DNA of 64,000 nucleotides. Source: Pseudomonadota bacterium. Lineage in GTDB: Bacteria; Pseudomonadota; Alphaproteobacteria; Rhodobacterales; Rhodobacteraceae. Both the position numbers and the translations under genes were made by a program. This document shows, one piece after another, positions 8,899 to 17,666 of this stretch (within the stretch, counting starts at the first letter, position 1; every line of letters starts with the position of its first letter). Where the stretch lies: contig JAJXZX010000005.1 in the NCBI GenBank assembly GCA_021779835.1, positions 92,645 to 156,644 of the forward strand, written 5' to 3'. The notes under the pieces were generated by a model that was not told the DNA's origin, made no database searches, and saw only the letters and a list, made by a program, of their open reading frames with translations.

Positions 8899-9261
8899 TC
8901 AGGCCGCTTCGCTCAGCACACGCGCAAGGTCAAACAGGCGCCGACGTTGGTGCTCGGGGATTGCATAATACGACCGCACCAATTCCAGCGCTTCTTTATC
9001 CGCCAGAATATCGCCTTCAACCCGGGGCTGACTGTCGCGCGCCGCATCGATCCCTTCGAAGAAAAAGCTGATCGGCACGCCCAGCGTGTCTGCCACATCC
9101 CACAGGCGGGAGGCGCTGACGCGGTTCATACCGGTCTCGTATTTCTGAATCTGCTGGAATTTGATCCCAACCTTATCGGCAAGCTGTTGTTGCGTCATGC
9201 CAATCATCCAACGACGATGGCGAATGCGTTTGCCGACATGGGCATCCACGGGGTGTTTCAT
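8899..9261 (-). CDS. XRE-family regulator resembling rhizobial PraR/PhrR
   Basis: A 120-residue DNA-binding protein. The start MKHPVDAHVGKRIRHRR at 9261 has AGGAG placed just upstream, so the longer open frame is rejected. The helix-turn-helix is clear: GMTQQQLADKVGIKFQQIQKYE followed by GMNRVSASRLWDVADTLGV and SFFFE. This arrangement matches the PraR/PhrR group of alphaproteobacterial regulators, which control biofilm, quorum-sensing or stress genes in rhizobia. The C-terminal third (LVRSYYAIPEHQRRRLFDLARVL) is typical of the group. The 374 bases upstream hold two perfect inverted repeats that could be operator sites. Confidence 0.85.
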   Translation of the reverse strand: MKHPVDAHVGKRIRHRRWMIGMTQQQLADKVGIKFQQIQKYETGMNRVSASRLWDVADTLGVPISFFFEGIDAARDSQPRVEGDILADKEALELVRSYYAIPEHQRRRLFDLARVLSEAA

Positions 9262-9635
9262 AGCTTTCTCCTGCACTGTTTCCAAAATTCCGCTTTGCCC
9301 CAAGTTTTCAAAGCAGATCGCCTCAACTAGACCACTTCCAATTTGTCTATCCAAATTCATCTCAAGGTAGATTGCTACCTGTCTTTTAGGACATGTCCTT
9401 TCGATACCTTTCCGCCGCCAACACGCCGGTTTCACCGCCTCGGATTTCCCACCGATCACTCTCCCCTACCGAGTTTTCGCCTCCCATCACTCGCTTTTCG
9501 CCGCGCAACGCGCAAAAACGCCCATTTCCTACGTCAACTTTGTGATTTTCACACATTTCCCCACGCGCCACGTCCGAAAGCTGGATCAAGTGCGCCGCTC
9601 GCGCTATTTCAATCCCAAAAGCAGCGGAGAACCCC
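9262..9635. promoter_or_regulatory. Divergent control region with two inverted repeats
   Basis: This A+T-rich gap separates the XRE regulator from the quinone oxidoreductase gene. It contains AGGTAG-N4-CTACCT at 9365-9380 and the perfect 12-base palindrome AGGACATGTCCT at 9388-9399. Both are about 105-140 bases ahead of the regulator's start. No coding potential was seen. Operator function is inferred from symmetry and location only. Confidence 0.5.
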
Positions 9636-10601
9636 ATGCGCGCCTTCCAAATCGACCAGCTCGGCGAATCACCTCGGTTGACCGACATCGCGGCGCCCAC
9701 CCCCGGCCCGGGCGAGGTGCGCCTTGATATCGCCGCCTGCGGCCTGAACTTCGCCGACTTGCTGATGTTGAAAGGCCAGTATCAGGAGCACCCGGTGCTA
9801 CCCTTCACCGTCGGGATGGAGCTTGCGGGCACCGTCGCCACTCACGGACCCGGCGTCACCGCCCCCGCAATCGGCACCCGCGTCGCGGTGGTGGGCGGCT
9901 CTGGCGGGCTGGCCGAACAGGGCTGCTTTCCCGCGGCCGCCTGCGTGCCGATCCCCGACGCCATGTCCTTCACCGACGCCGCTGCCTTCCTCATCACCTA
10001 TTCCACCAGCCACGTCGCCCTCGCCCACCGCGCCCACCTCGCGCCGGGCGAGACGCTGCTGGTGCTTGGTGCTGCGGGTGGCGTCGGCCTGACCGCCGTC
10101 GAAATCGGCAAACGCATGGGCGCGCGCGTCATCGCCAGCGCGCGCGGGGCCGACAAACTCGCCGCCGCCATCGCCGCGGGCGCCGACCATGTCATCGACT
10201 CAGACGCGGGCACCTTGCGCGAAACCGTCAAGGCGCTTGGCGGCGCGGATGTCGTCTACGACCCGGTCGGCGGCCAGCAGTTTATGGACGCCCTGCGCGC
10301 CACCAACCCAGAGGGCCGCATTCTGTCGATCGGCTTCGCCTCAGGCGAGGTGCCGCAGGTGCCCGCCAACCTGTTGTTGGTGAAGAACCTCACCCTGATA
10401 GGCCTCTACTGGGGCGGCTACCTGAAATTCCGCCCCGAGGTCATCACCGACAGCCTGCACCAGCTTTTCGCGTGGTATCAGGCGGGCGACCTCCACCCCC
10501 ACGTCAGCCACATCCTGCCGCTCGACCAAGCCGCCGAGGCGCTGGAGATCCTGCGCAGCCGCAAATCCACCGGCAAAGTCGTCGTCACCACCGCGCGCTA
10601 A
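9636..10601 (+). CDS. Zinc-independent quinone oxidoreductase (MDR superfamily)
   Basis: A 321-residue medium-chain dehydrogenase/reductase. It shows the QOR-type N-terminus (GLNFADLLMLKGQY), GMELAGTV, and the NADPH-binding Rossmann motif GAAGGVGLTAVEIGKRMG about midway, then VYDPVGG. The cysteine/histidine zinc ligands of alcohol dehydrogenases are absent, which fits quinone or enone reductases that use NADPH. The substrate is unknown. It stands alone, divergent from the XRE regulator, with GGAG ahead of the ATG, and converges on the LysR gene 10 bases downstream. Confidence 0.87.
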   Translation: MRAFQIDQLGESPRLTDIAAPTPGPGEVRLDIAACGLNFADLLMLKGQYQEHPVLPFTVGMELAGTVATHGPGVTAPAIGTRVAVVGGSGGLAEQGCFPAAACVPIPDAMSFTDAAAFLITYSTSHVALAHRAHLAPGETLLVLGAAGGVGLTAVEIGKRMGARVIASARGADKLAAAIAAGADHVIDSDAGTLRETVKALGGADVVYDPVGGQQFMDALRATNPEGRILSIGFASGEVPQVPANLLLVKNLTLIGLYWGGYLKFRPEVITDSLHQLFAWYQAGDLHPHVSHILPLDQAAEALEILRSRKSTGKVVVTTAR

Positions 10602-10611
10602 AGAGAGCGCC

Positions 10612-11466
10612 CTACCGCGCCCGCATCGCGTCGCGGATCATCGCGGCCAGCGCATCTACCGTCGGCCCATGGCTCGGCTCCGCGACATACATATTGATAT
10701 GCGTGCGCGCGAGGTCGGGTAGCGCGCCGCCATGCGGGATCGGCTCCAGATAGCGCGGCTCTGCCCCCGCCACCAAGGCATGAACCGCCAGATCGGCACT
10801 GACACTCGCCTCGATCGAGCGCGTCGAATCCGATTCCACCGCCATCACCCAGGGTATCCCCGCCCGGTCCAGCGCCTCCTGCACGCCGACGCGAAAGATA
10901 CAGTTATGCTCGAACGCCAGCGGCAAGGGCCGCTGCTTCCACGCCACGCCCCCCGGCGCGCCCAGCCAGATCAGCGGCAGCTCGTTCAGCGTCTCGCCCT
11001 CTGGTCCACAGCTATCCTCGGTGGTCAGCACGATATCGGCCTCCCCGCGCGCGAACAGCGCCTTCAGCCGCCGCGTATAGGATGACACCAACTGCACCCG
11101 CACGCGCGGGTAATCGCGCGCGAACTGCTGCATCACCTGCGGGATCGACGGATACACAATATCTGACGGCACCCCCAGCACGACCTCGCCCTCATACGCC
11201 TGATGCGTCAGCCGCGCGATCGCCTCATCGTTCAGCGCCAGCATCCGGCGCGCATAGCCCAGCATCTGCTCGCCCGCCGCCGTGAGCGCCACGCCGCGCC
11301 CGCTACGGTCCAGCAACTGCAACTCCAACGAGTCCTCCAGCCGCTTGACCTGCATCGACACCGCCGATTGCGTCAGGTTCAAAAAGCCAGAGGCCCGCGT
11401 CACGCCGCCCGCATCCGCCACCGCCACAAACGACCGCAACGTGGTCAAGTCAAGATTTCGCGACAT
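10612..11466 (-). CDS. LysR-family transcriptional regulator
   Basis: A 284-residue LTTR. The winged helix at the N-terminus is typical: TTLRSFVAVADAGGVTRASG, then LNLTQSAVSMQVKRLED and LLDRSGRGVALTAAG. The remainder forms the effector-binding domain (about 90-284). It is divergent from the DUF1127 gene, and a near-ideal LysR-type palindrome sits 32 bases ahead of its start, consistent with autoregulation and possible control of the divergent gene. The effector and regulon are unknown. Confidence 0.9.
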   Translation of the reverse strand: MSRNLDLTTLRSFVAVADAGGVTRASGFLNLTQSAVSMQVKRLEDSLELQLLDRSGRGVALTAAGEQMLGYARRMLALNDEAIARLTHQAYEGEVVLGVPSDIVYPSIPQVMQQFARDYPRVRVQLVSSYTRRLKALFARGEADIVLTTEDSCGPEGETLNELPLIWLGAPGGVAWKQRPLPLAFEHNCIFRVGVQEALDRAGIPWVMAVESDSTRSIEASVSADLAVHALVAGAEPRYLEPIPHGGALPDLARTHINMYVAEPSHGPTVDALAAMIRDAMRAR

Positions 11467-11498
11467 ATCATGCTTCCTGATGTGTTACGTCAAAACCA

Positions 11499-11515
11499 TT
11501 CATTTTACAAATGAA
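11499..11515. promoter_or_regulatory. Candidate LysR operator
   Basis: TTCATTT-TAC-AAATGAA is a perfect seven-base inverted repeat around three bases and contains the T-N11-A pattern of LysR boxes. It lies between the LysR gene and the divergent DUF1127 gene, 32 bases from the LysR start and 74 from the DUF1127 start. Confidence 0.6.
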
Positions 11516-11589
11516 CCGCAAAGGCGCAGAAACATCAAGAAGATTGATGCACATGCGTCAATATATTTGCTTTCAGAAAGAGTCCTCCG

Positions 11590-11805
11590 ATGACTACCCT
11601 CCTCCGCACCCGCCCCGCCACTCTCTCTTTCAACCCGTTTGCGGCGTTCGCCCGTCTGATGCAGGCCTTCGCCACGCGCCGCCAGTTCCGCCAACTGGGC
11701 GAACTTGACGCCTATCTGCTTGACGACATGGGCCTCACCCGGCAGCAGGCGGAAGAACTGTCCAGGCTTCCGGTTTGGGACGCGCCAAGCTACTGGCGTC
11801 GCTAA
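11590..11805 (+). CDS. DUF1127 small protein
   Basis: A 71-residue basic protein. The C-terminal half has the YjiS/DUF1127 pattern: ATRRQFRQLGELDAYLLDDMGLTRQQAEELSRLP. Small DUF1127 proteins in alphaproteobacteria affect phosphate, carbon or stress responses and some bind RNA; this one's role is unknown. The start was chosen at MTTLLRTRP with AAAGAG upstream. It is divergent from the LysR gene and shares its control region. Confidence 0.85.
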   Translation: MTTLLRTRPATLSFNPFAAFARLMQAFATRRQFRQLGELDAYLLDDMGLTRQQAEELSRLPVWDAPSYWRR

Positions 11806-11961
11806 TCCCGGCCTCCGGGCCGGATTTTCCCGCAATTCGACGTGTCAGCACCGGATTTGTTCCGGTTCCGCTTGAAATGCCGGGCCAGCTTCCCGATATT
11901 CCAACCAGAGAGGCGGTAGCATACGCGCCGCCTCAGGGAATTTTGGTAAGGAGGCTTCTGA

Positions 11962-12681
11962 ATGGCCAACTACAACGCTTATGGCGCAAGCGTCGGCCCG
12001 GTCACCGGGCAGATTGACGTGGGTCTTCGCGCGCATATGAACAAAGTCTACGGGCTGATGGCGCTGGCGATGCTTGTCACCGGCGGCGTGGCTTACGGCG
12101 TCGGCACCAACATCGCCCTGCTCAGCGCCATCTCGCACGGACCGCTGCGCTATGTGGTGATGTTCGCGCCGCTCGTAGTGGTGTTCGGCTTCAGCGCGAT
12201 GATCAACCGCCTGTCGGTTGCCGCAGCACAAGGGGTGTTCTACCTCTTCGCCGCGCTGATGGGCCTGTCGCTCAGCTACATCTTCGCCGTCTACACCGGC
12301 GTGTCGATCGCGCAAACCTTCCTCGTCACCGCGATCACCTTCGCCGGGCTTAGCCTTTACGGCTACACGACCAAGCGCGACCTGTCGGGCATGGGCACCT
12401 TCTTCATGATGGGTCTTATTGGCCTGCTCGTCGCGATGGTGGTCAACATGTTCCTGCACTCCGCCGCGATCACCTTCGCCACCTCGGCGATCGGCGTGCT
12501 GCTGTTCGCGGGCCTCACCGCCTACGACACGCAGAACATCAAGGCGACCTATGTGCAGATGGCGCAGTCGGGCGACCGAGAGTGGCTTGGCAAATCCGCC
12601 ATCATGGGCGCGCTGAGCCTGTATCTCGACTTCCTCAACATGTTCATGTTCCTGCTGCAATTCATGGGCAACCGGAACTGA
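11962..12681 (+). CDS. Bax inhibitor-1/YccA family membrane protein
   Basis: A 239-residue membrane protein with about seven hydrophobic helices and the family layout. It has an N-terminal soluble segment, MNKVYGLMALAMLVTGGVAYG, and a C-terminal AGLTAYDTQNIKATY motif with the conserved Asp residues that act as the pH/Ca2+ latch in BsYetJ. BI-1 proteins are proton-sensitive Ca2+ leak channels; in bacteria YccA can inhibit FtsH. A strong AAGGAGG site precedes the ATG, and a clear terminator follows 25 bases after the stop, so it is probably monocistronic. Confidence 0.9.
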   Translation: MANYNAYGASVGPVTGQIDVGLRAHMNKVYGLMALAMLVTGGVAYGVGTNIALLSAISHGPLRYVVMFAPLVVVFGFSAMINRLSVAAAQGVFYLFAALMGLSLSYIFAVYTGVSIAQTFLVTAITFAGLSLYGYTTKRDLSGMGTFFMMGLIGLLVAMVVNMFLHSAAITFATSAIGVLLFAGLTAYDTQNIKATYVQMAQSGDREWLGKSAIMGALSLYLDFLNMFMFLLQFMGNRN

Positions 12682-12705
12682 CCCCACGGGGATGCATACG
12701 ACATA

Positions 12706-12736
12706 GGGCCGGTGGAAACACCGGCCCTTTTCTTTT
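12706..12736 (+). terminator. Rho-independent terminator of the Bax-inhibitor gene
   Basis: GGGCCGGTG and CACCGGCCC form a perfect nine-base stem around the loop GAAA and are followed by TTTTCTTTT. It is the best intrinsic terminator in the window. Confidence 0.93.
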
Positions 12737-12860
12737 GCCAAACGGAGCCGTCGGCTGCTGCCGATCCGGGGCGCCAAAGCTCTGCCATCGCATAGGCCCC
12801 CATGTGCGCGGTGGCAAAGCGGGGCCTGCCCTTCACCCGCAACAAGCAAACCCACCAACG

Positions 12861-12888
12861 AAAAAGACCGCCCCCAAAGGAGCGGCCT
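12861..12888 (-). terminator. Rho-independent terminator of rpmG
   Basis: On the minus strand AGGCCGCTCC pairs with GGGGCGGTCT (two G-U pairs allowed) around a short T-rich loop and is followed by a run of T. It begins 28 bases after the rpmG stop. Confidence 0.8.
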
Positions 12889-12915
12889 TTACGTCTTTCG
12901 ACCCCAGGGCAGATC

Positions 12916-13083
12916 TTACTTGATCTTGCCTTCTTTGTATTCGACGTGCTGACGCACAACGGGGTCGTATTTCTTGACCGACATCTTTTCGGTCATGGTG
13001 CGGGCGTTCTTCTTGGTCACATAGAAGTGCCCGGTGCCCGCCGTCGAGTTCAGACGGATCTTGATCGTCGTCGGCTTCGCCAT
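12916..13083 (-). CDS. rpmG: 50S ribosomal protein L33
   Basis: A 55-residue basic protein, exactly the size of proteobacterial L33. It starts [20 protein letters not shown] and contains [21 protein letters not shown]. The zinc-binding CxxC pairs of C+ L33 proteins are absent, so this is the zinc-free (C-) form usual in alphaproteobacteria. L33 sits near the E site of the large subunit. It is a single gene with its own terminator. Confidence 0.97.
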   Translation of the reverse strand: MAKPTTIKIRLNSTAGTGHFYVTKKNARTMTEKMSVKKYDPVVRQHVEYKEGKIK

Positions 13084-13208
13084 AATCGTATCTCCTGCAG
13101 CCGGAGGGCGGGCCTCCGTGAAATCCTTGAAGCCCGCCTTTTAACGGCGCACCCGGCGGAGTCAATCGCAAAATCCCCGCCCGGTGCGCGATTTACAAAA
13201 TGGCGGTG

Positions 13209-13940
13209 TCAGGAGGCCAGAACCGGCACACCCATCGCCGTATGCATCGCATCGCGCGAGGCCTTGTCGATGCCCAGCGACGCCGCAAGCTGCGTCAGAT
13301 AGGCTCGCTCGACATCGCTGTCGACCTTGATCGACATCAGCGAGGCCGAATACACCTGCGTCTTGTTGCTGGCATCCGTTGCCGCCACAAGGCCCGCAAT
13401 ATCCAGCGGCGCCGCCAGTTGTGCCTGCACAAACGCCGTCTCATCCGGCCCCGAGGTCGAGATATGGCCCAGGATCTTGGCCTTCTCGTCGTCGTCGATG
13501 TTGCCGTCGGCCTTCGCCGCCTGAATCATCGCGCGGATCATCAACTGCGCGGTTTGCTCTGCGGCGCTCGATGCCGGGGTGCCGCCCATCAGGCTGCCCA
13601 TCAGCTCTCCCACCACGCCGCTGCCCGCAACACCCGCGCCGGTCAGCGCAGTCATCAGCCCGCCCAACCCTGCAGGCGCCGCCGCTGCCGTCGCCGCCCC
13701 CGTCGCGCCGCCCATCATGCCAGTAACCTGGCCCAACAGGCCCTTGACCGCATCCGCGCCGCCGGGGATCCCCATTTGCTGCGCCATGCCGCCCAAGCTG
13801 TCCGCCAAACCGCCCGGCGCACCGGAGTTCTGCAACATGCTGCTGATGCCCTGCATCCCGCCCAGCTTGTTATATTCCTCAACGCCCTTGGCCGCCGCAA
13901 AACCGACTGCCATCGTTGCCAACGTATTCAAGAAACTCAT
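13209..13940 (-). CDS. DUF533/TerB-like tellurite-resistance family protein
   Basis: A 243-residue protein with an N-terminal hydrophobic/glycine-rich section (MSFLNTLATMAVGFAAAKGVEEY, then low-complexity Gly/Ala/Met repeats to about residue 120). The all-helical TerB-like domain spans about 125-240, with AMIQAAKADGNIDDDEKAKIL carrying the acidic DGxxDxxE metal-site pattern. E. coli YebE is a related membrane-linked protein. TerB-type domains bind metal and are tied to tellurite/phage/stress resistance, but this subfamily's job is unknown. It is single, with no ter operon adjacent; the TelA cluster is 7 kb away. Confidence 0.85.
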   Translation of the reverse strand: MSFLNTLATMAVGFAAAKGVEEYNKLGGMQGISSMLQNSGAPGGLADSLGGMAQQMGIPGGADAVKGLLGQVTGMMGGATGAATAAAAPAGLGGLMTALTGAGVAGSGVVGELMGSLMGGTPASSAAEQTAQLMIRAMIQAAKADGNIDDDEKAKILGHISTSGPDETAFVQAQLAAPLDIAGLVAATDASNKTQVYSASLMSIKVDSDVERAYLTQLAASLGIDKASRDAMHTAMGVPVLAS

Positions 13941-14343
13941 ATCACTTCTCCTGTCTGGGTGCCCGGATGATAGTCACGCCATTGTGACATGCACCCCATT
14001 CATTTCGGCGATCCGCAAAATGTGACCGCCCGCCTCCGGTTAACGATGCCTGATCCAGGCCGGATCAGGCGGTCTTGACGCACACAAAATCTGGAACACC
14101 CCGACCGTGGGGCCGGTCGAACCCCCATAATTCGTCTCGCCGCGAATAGACCATGGTGGCCGACGCGTGGGCAACCGGAATTGTTGCCTGCAAGACGGGG
14201 AAAATTTCGCGGTATCGCTCACCCCTGTCCGTGCGTTTGGCGCAGATTACCAGAGGGGCGCGAGGGAGTCCGGGCCATGGGGCGAGGGTCCCTCTGCCCT
14301 GCAAGCAAGCCCGCACGACCGCCCAACACGGCCGAAAAACAAT
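13941..14343. other. Intergenic region, no gene seen
   Basis: The 403 bases between the TerB-like gene and the 3' end of rnpB contain overlapping open frames on both strands. None has a recognisable protein, good ribosome site or conserved composition. A hairpin CCTGATCC-N5-GGATCAGG lies at 14049-14069 without a T run. The run of T just after the P1 helix of rnpB (minus strand) may help end that RNA. Confidence 0.5.
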
Positions 14344-14746
14344 GCGCGGATGGTCTGTAAGCCGGATTCTGTCCAAGGGGCCTTGCGACCCCCATAGATG
14401 ACCATTCCTCTAGGCCTGCCGTTACCGACAGGCTCAAGCTGCCAACCCGGGCCCCTGGGCTGAAGTGTCCCTGCGGCGATATCCGTCTCCGGATCAATCC
14501 CGCGCGGGGCCCCTATTCGGCGTTGCTCCCGGTGGGGCTTGCCATGCCGTTCCTGTTGCCAGGACCGCGGTGGGCTCTTACCCCACCGTTTCACCCTTAC
14601 CTCAGCCTGAACCAAGGCGGTCTCTTCTCTGTGGCGCTTTCCCTAGGGTTACCCCCGCCGGGCGTTACCCGGCACCGTTCCTTCATGGAGTCCGGACTTT
14701 CCTCGCGTGCCTTGCAGCACCCGCGGTCATCCGACCATCCGCGCCC
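14344..14746 (-). ncRNA. rnpB: RNase P RNA
   Basis: The catalytic RNA that trims the 5' leader of tRNA precursors. On the minus strand the conserved P4-region element GAGGAAAGTCCGGACTCC occurs near the 5' end, and ACAGAATCCGGCTTACAGACC near the 3' end. The ends are closed by a perfect 12-base P1 helix (GCGCGGATGGTC at 14733-14744 with GACCATCCGCGC at 14344-14355). About 400 nt is normal for type A RNase P RNA. End positions are estimated from P1, with a few bases of uncertainty. The 5' end is only about 8 bases from the stop codon of the amidase gene. Confidence 0.96.
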
Positions 14747-14753
14747 GCACGAC

Positions 14754-15431
14754 TTAGGCTTTCGCCCCGGCGCGGTCAATCTGAAAGCGGCGCGCCAGAT
14801 CGGCGACAATCGCTGCGTCCTCAGCCGTCAAAGGCCCGCTGGCCCAAGGACGAAAGCGCAGCCGCACCGCCTGCAAAATCAACTCCGGCGCCACGTCAGG
14901 ATAGCCAAACGCCCGTGCATCCGTCACAAACCGCGCAACATCCCCCGCCGCCGCCTCCGGCCAGACCGAGAGCCCCGCCAGCGCCAGCCGCCGCCAATCG
15001 AACCGCACCCCCGGATCAACCTTGCGCGCTGGGGCCATGTCGGAATGGGCAATCACCCCCTCGGGGCCCATGCCCCAACGCGCGAAAATTCCATTCAGCA
15101 GCGCCTCCAGCGCCCGCATCTGCGGCTCGGGGAAGGGATGACGCGCCGTATTGACCAACTCGATCCCGATCGAGCGCGAGTTTACGTCGCCAAGGCCGCG
15201 CCACGCGCCGGCCCCCGCATGCCACGCCCGCGCCTCTTCCGGCACCAGTTGCAACACGCCGCCCACCTCGTCGATGACATAATGCGCCGACACCTCGGAC
15301 GCAGGGTCGCACAGCAGCGCCACAGCCTCAGCCGCCGACGCCATGCCCGTATAATGCAAAACCACCAGTTCAGGCGTCAGCCCGCCCTTCCGCTCGCCGA
15401 AATTGGGCGAGGGATGCGGGCGCGCCTCCAT
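14754..15431 (-). CDS. N-acetylmuramoyl-L-alanine amidase (Amidase_2/AmpD-like)
   Basis: A 225-residue zinc amidase cutting the bond between MurNAc and L-Ala in peptidoglycan or its turnover products. The visible zinc/catalytic motifs are LVVLHYTGM (first His), SRSIGIELVN (Glu) and IAHSDMAPARKVDPG (His...Lys...Asp), with SAHYVIDEVGGVLQLVPE between them. There is no signal peptide, so a cytoplasmic AmpD-like recycling role is more likely than an exported AmiD role. The C-terminus (about 150-225) is a helical peptidoglycan-binding-like segment. It starts 7 bases after the upstream lipoprotein gene's stop, so the two are probably cotranscribed, with rnpB immediately downstream. Confidence 0.9.
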   Translation of the reverse strand: MEARPHPSPNFGERKGGLTPELVVLHYTGMASAAEAVALLCDPASEVSAHYVIDEVGGVLQLVPEEARAWHAGAGAWRGLGDVNSRSIGIELVNTARHPFPEPQMRALEALLNGIFARWGMGPEGVIAHSDMAPARKVDPGVRFDWRRLALAGLSVWPEAAAGDVARFVTDARAFGYPDVAPELILQAVRLRFRPWASGPLTAEDAAIVADLARRFQIDRAGAKA

Positions 15432-15437
15432 CCTCTG

Positions 15438-16130
15438 TCAGTGACCAGCCGCCGCGCGGAACGGGGCCGGATCCCAATAACAGGCGAAACCATCCCCATC
15501 GGGGTCAAGCCCCTTCGGGTCGCGCGTCGGTCCGCCCGACTTCAGGAAAGCCTCCTGCGCCAGATCGGACGAGGTGTAATACGCACAATTCCGCTGCATC
15601 TCGCTTTTCAGGTCGAACGCCGAGCGGGAATACATCTTCTGCCCAACAGAATTCGTTGTCGACAGGGCATAAGCCGCAAGGTTCGGCCCGTCCGACGAGG
15701 GGCGCGCGGGCAATGGCTGCGGCGCGATCACCTGATACTGCGCGCGCTGCTGTTCCAGCAGGGCCTTGTCCTGCTGGATCGTGCGCACCGATTTCACCGC
15801 GTCAAAATTCTGCTCTTTCGAGATCATGGCCCGGTTGTCCGCGAACTCGAGCTCGCTATGCACATCCTTGATCCCCGCCGGGGCATCGCCGCGCGGACGG
15901 TCTGCGGACAGCCCACCCATGCTGCTGCCCAAAGCCGACCCACTGATCGCCGTATCGGCAGATGGCGCCACGTCGCCAACCTGTGCGGTACCATTCATTG
16001 GCGCGCCTTGGGTCTGCGAATCCGCGTGTTTCAGATAATCGCCATAACTCTGCTTCGCGCCTGAATCCGGAACCGAAGGATTACACGCCGCAAGTGCAAG
16101 AACTGCTACAACCGGAAAACCAAAACGCAT
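15438..16130 (-). CDS. Lipoprotein with C-terminal Excalibur domain
   Basis: A 230-residue predicted lipoprotein. The start at 16130 gives MRFGFPVVAVLALAAC, a signal peptide with lipobox LAAC; the open frame upstream is rejected. The middle is polar and low in structure with a helical stretch (RTIQQDKALLEQQRAQYQV). The last 45 residues carry paired cysteines and DPDGDGFACYWDP, the calcium-binding Excalibur (DxDxDGxxC) motif seen in extracellular proteins. The function is unknown; periplasmic, anchored to a membrane. Its proximity to a peptidoglycan amidase suggests a cell-envelope role. Confidence 0.8.
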   Translation of the reverse strand: MRFGFPVVAVLALAACNPSVPDSGAKQSYGDYLKHADSQTQGAPMNGTAQVGDVAPSADTAISGSALGSSMGGLSADRPRGDAPAGIKDVHSELEFADNRAMISKEQNFDAVKSVRTIQQDKALLEQQRAQYQVIAPQPLPARPSSDGPNLAAYALSTTNSVGQKMYSRSAFDLKSEMQRNCAYYTSSDLAQEAFLKSGGPTRDPKGLDPDGDGFACYWDPAPFRAAAGH

Positions 16131-16165
16131 CGAATTACCCCTAGCCCGCGCCCCAGTCGCGCCCA

Positions 16166-17656
16166 TTACCACCATTTTGCCGGTTTGGAAACGAAACCTG
16201 CGGCGGTTTCCAGCACATAGGCGTGATTCAGCAACGCCCCCTCTTCCCAAGGCCGCCCGATCAGTTGCAGCCCCAAGGGCAGCCCCTGCGCGTCAAGGCC
16301 CGTCGGCACCGCAATCCCCGGCAAACCGGCAAGGTTCACCGTCACGGTAAACACGTCGTTCAGATACATCGCCACCGGATCGGCATCCGCCATCTCGCCC
16401 AGCCCAAAAGCCGAGGACGGCGTCGCTGGCGTCAAAATCGCGTCAATCCCTGCCGCGAAAGCCTGCTCAAAGTCGCGTTTGATCAGTGCCCGCACTTTGC
16501 GCGCGCGGTTGTAATAGGCGTCATAGAACCCGGCCGACAGCACATAGGTGCCGATCATGATCCGCCGCTGCACTTCCTTGCCAAAGCCCTCGGCGCGGGT
16601 CTTTTCATACATTTCGGTGATGCCGTCGCCCTGCCCCAGCTTCGCCCGGTGGCCGTAGCGCACGCCATCATAGCGCGCGAGGTTTGACGATGCTTCCGCC
16701 GGTGCGATAACATAGTAAGCGGGCAAAGCGTATTTGGTATGTGGCAGAGAAATATCAACAATCTCCGCCCCCGCATCCTTCAGCATCGCGCGCCCCTCGG
16801 CCCACAACGCCTCAATCTCGGCGGGCATCCCCTCCATGCGATACTCGCGCGGAATGCCGATCTTCTTGCCGCGAATGTCGCCGGTCAGCGCCGCCTCGAA
16901 ATCCGGCACCGGAATGTCGGCGCTGGTCGAATCCTTGGCATCCGCCCCCGCCATCGCGCCCAGCATGATCGCGGCATCCCGCACCGTCTTGGTCATCGGC
17001 CCCGCCTGATCGAGGCTGGAGGCGAACGCCACCACCCCCCACCGGCTGACCCGCCCATAGGTCGGCTTGATCCCGACGATGCCGGTAAACGCCGCAGGCT
17101 GGCGGATTGATCCGCCGGTATCAGTGCCGGTCGCCGCCAGACACAAATCCGCCGCCACTGCCGCCGCAGAGCCGCCCGAAGACCCGCCCGGCGTCAGCGG
17201 AGTCGTATCATTGCCGCGCCGCCACGGGTTCACCACATTGCCGTAGCACGAGGTCTCGTTCGACGACCCCATCGCGAATTCGTCCATGTTAAGCTTGCCC
17301 AACATCACCGCGCCCGCGTCAAACAGCTTGGTTGTCACCGTCGATTCATATTCCGGCTTGAAGCCTTCCAAAATGCGCGAGGCGGCTTGGCTTGGCACGC
17401 CCTTGGTGCAGAACAAATCCTTGATCCCCAACGGAATCCCGCACATCGCGGGCGCATCCCCCGCCGCGATCCGCGCATCCGCCGCCCGCGCCTGAGCCAG
17501 CGCAATCTCCGGCGTCTTATGCACAAAGGCGTTCAGCCCGTCGCCCGCATCCATCGCGGTCATGCACGCCATCGTCAGATCGACCGAGGTCACCTCACCC
17601 GCCCGCAACGCATCCCGCGCGGCGGCAATCGTCAGCTTGTTCAACGCATCCGTCAT
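16166..17656 (-). CDS. gatA: Asp-tRNA(Asn)/Glu-tRNA(Gln) amidotransferase subunit A
   Basis: A 496-residue amidase-signature enzyme that releases ammonia from glutamine so GatB can amidate mischarged Glu-tRNA(Gln) or Asp-tRNA(Asn). The Ser-cisSer-Lys triad regions are visible: GIKDLF (Lys), [18 protein letters not shown] (cis-Ser), and [16 protein letters not shown] (nucleophile Ser). The ATG at 17656 gives the standard N-terminus [20 protein letters not shown]; the 31-residue upstream extension is not family-like. It lies 10 bases behind gatC. gatB is not in the window. Confidence 0.97.
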   Translation of the reverse strand: MTDALNKLTIAAARDALRAGEVTSVDLTMACMTAMDAGDGLNAFVHKTPEIALAQARAADARIAAGDAPAMCGIPLGIKDLFCTKGVPSQAASRILEGFKPEYESTVTTKLFDAGAVMLGKLNMDEFAMGSSNETSCYGNVVNPWRRGNDTTPLTPGGSSGGSAAAVAADLCLAATGTDTGGSIRQPAAFTGIVGIKPTYGRVSRWGVVAFASSLDQAGPMTKTVRDAAIMLGAMAGADAKDSTSADIPVPDFEAALTGDIRGKKIGIPREYRMEGMPAEIEALWAEGRAMLKDAGAEIVDISLPHTKYALPAYYVIAPAEASSNLARYDGVRYGHRAKLGQGDGITEMYEKTRAEGFGKEVQRRIMIGTYVLSAGFYDAYYNRARKVRALIKRDFEQAFAAGIDAILTPATPSSAFGLGEMADADPVAMYLNDVFTVTVNLAGLPGIAVPTGLDAQGLPLGLQLIGRPWEEGALLNHAYVLETAAGFVSKPAKWW

Positions 17657-17666
17657 GCTGGGTCCC

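Noticed and set aside
14065..14376. Overlapping open frames on both strands between the TerB-like gene and rnpB
   Set aside because: One runs into the P1 helix of rnpB. None has a ribosome site or known product.
14523..16064. A 513-codon plus-strand frame covering rnpB, the amidase and the lipoprotein gene
   Set aside because: Arg/Pro/His-rich without motifs, and it crosses a well-supported RNA gene and two real genes on the other strand.
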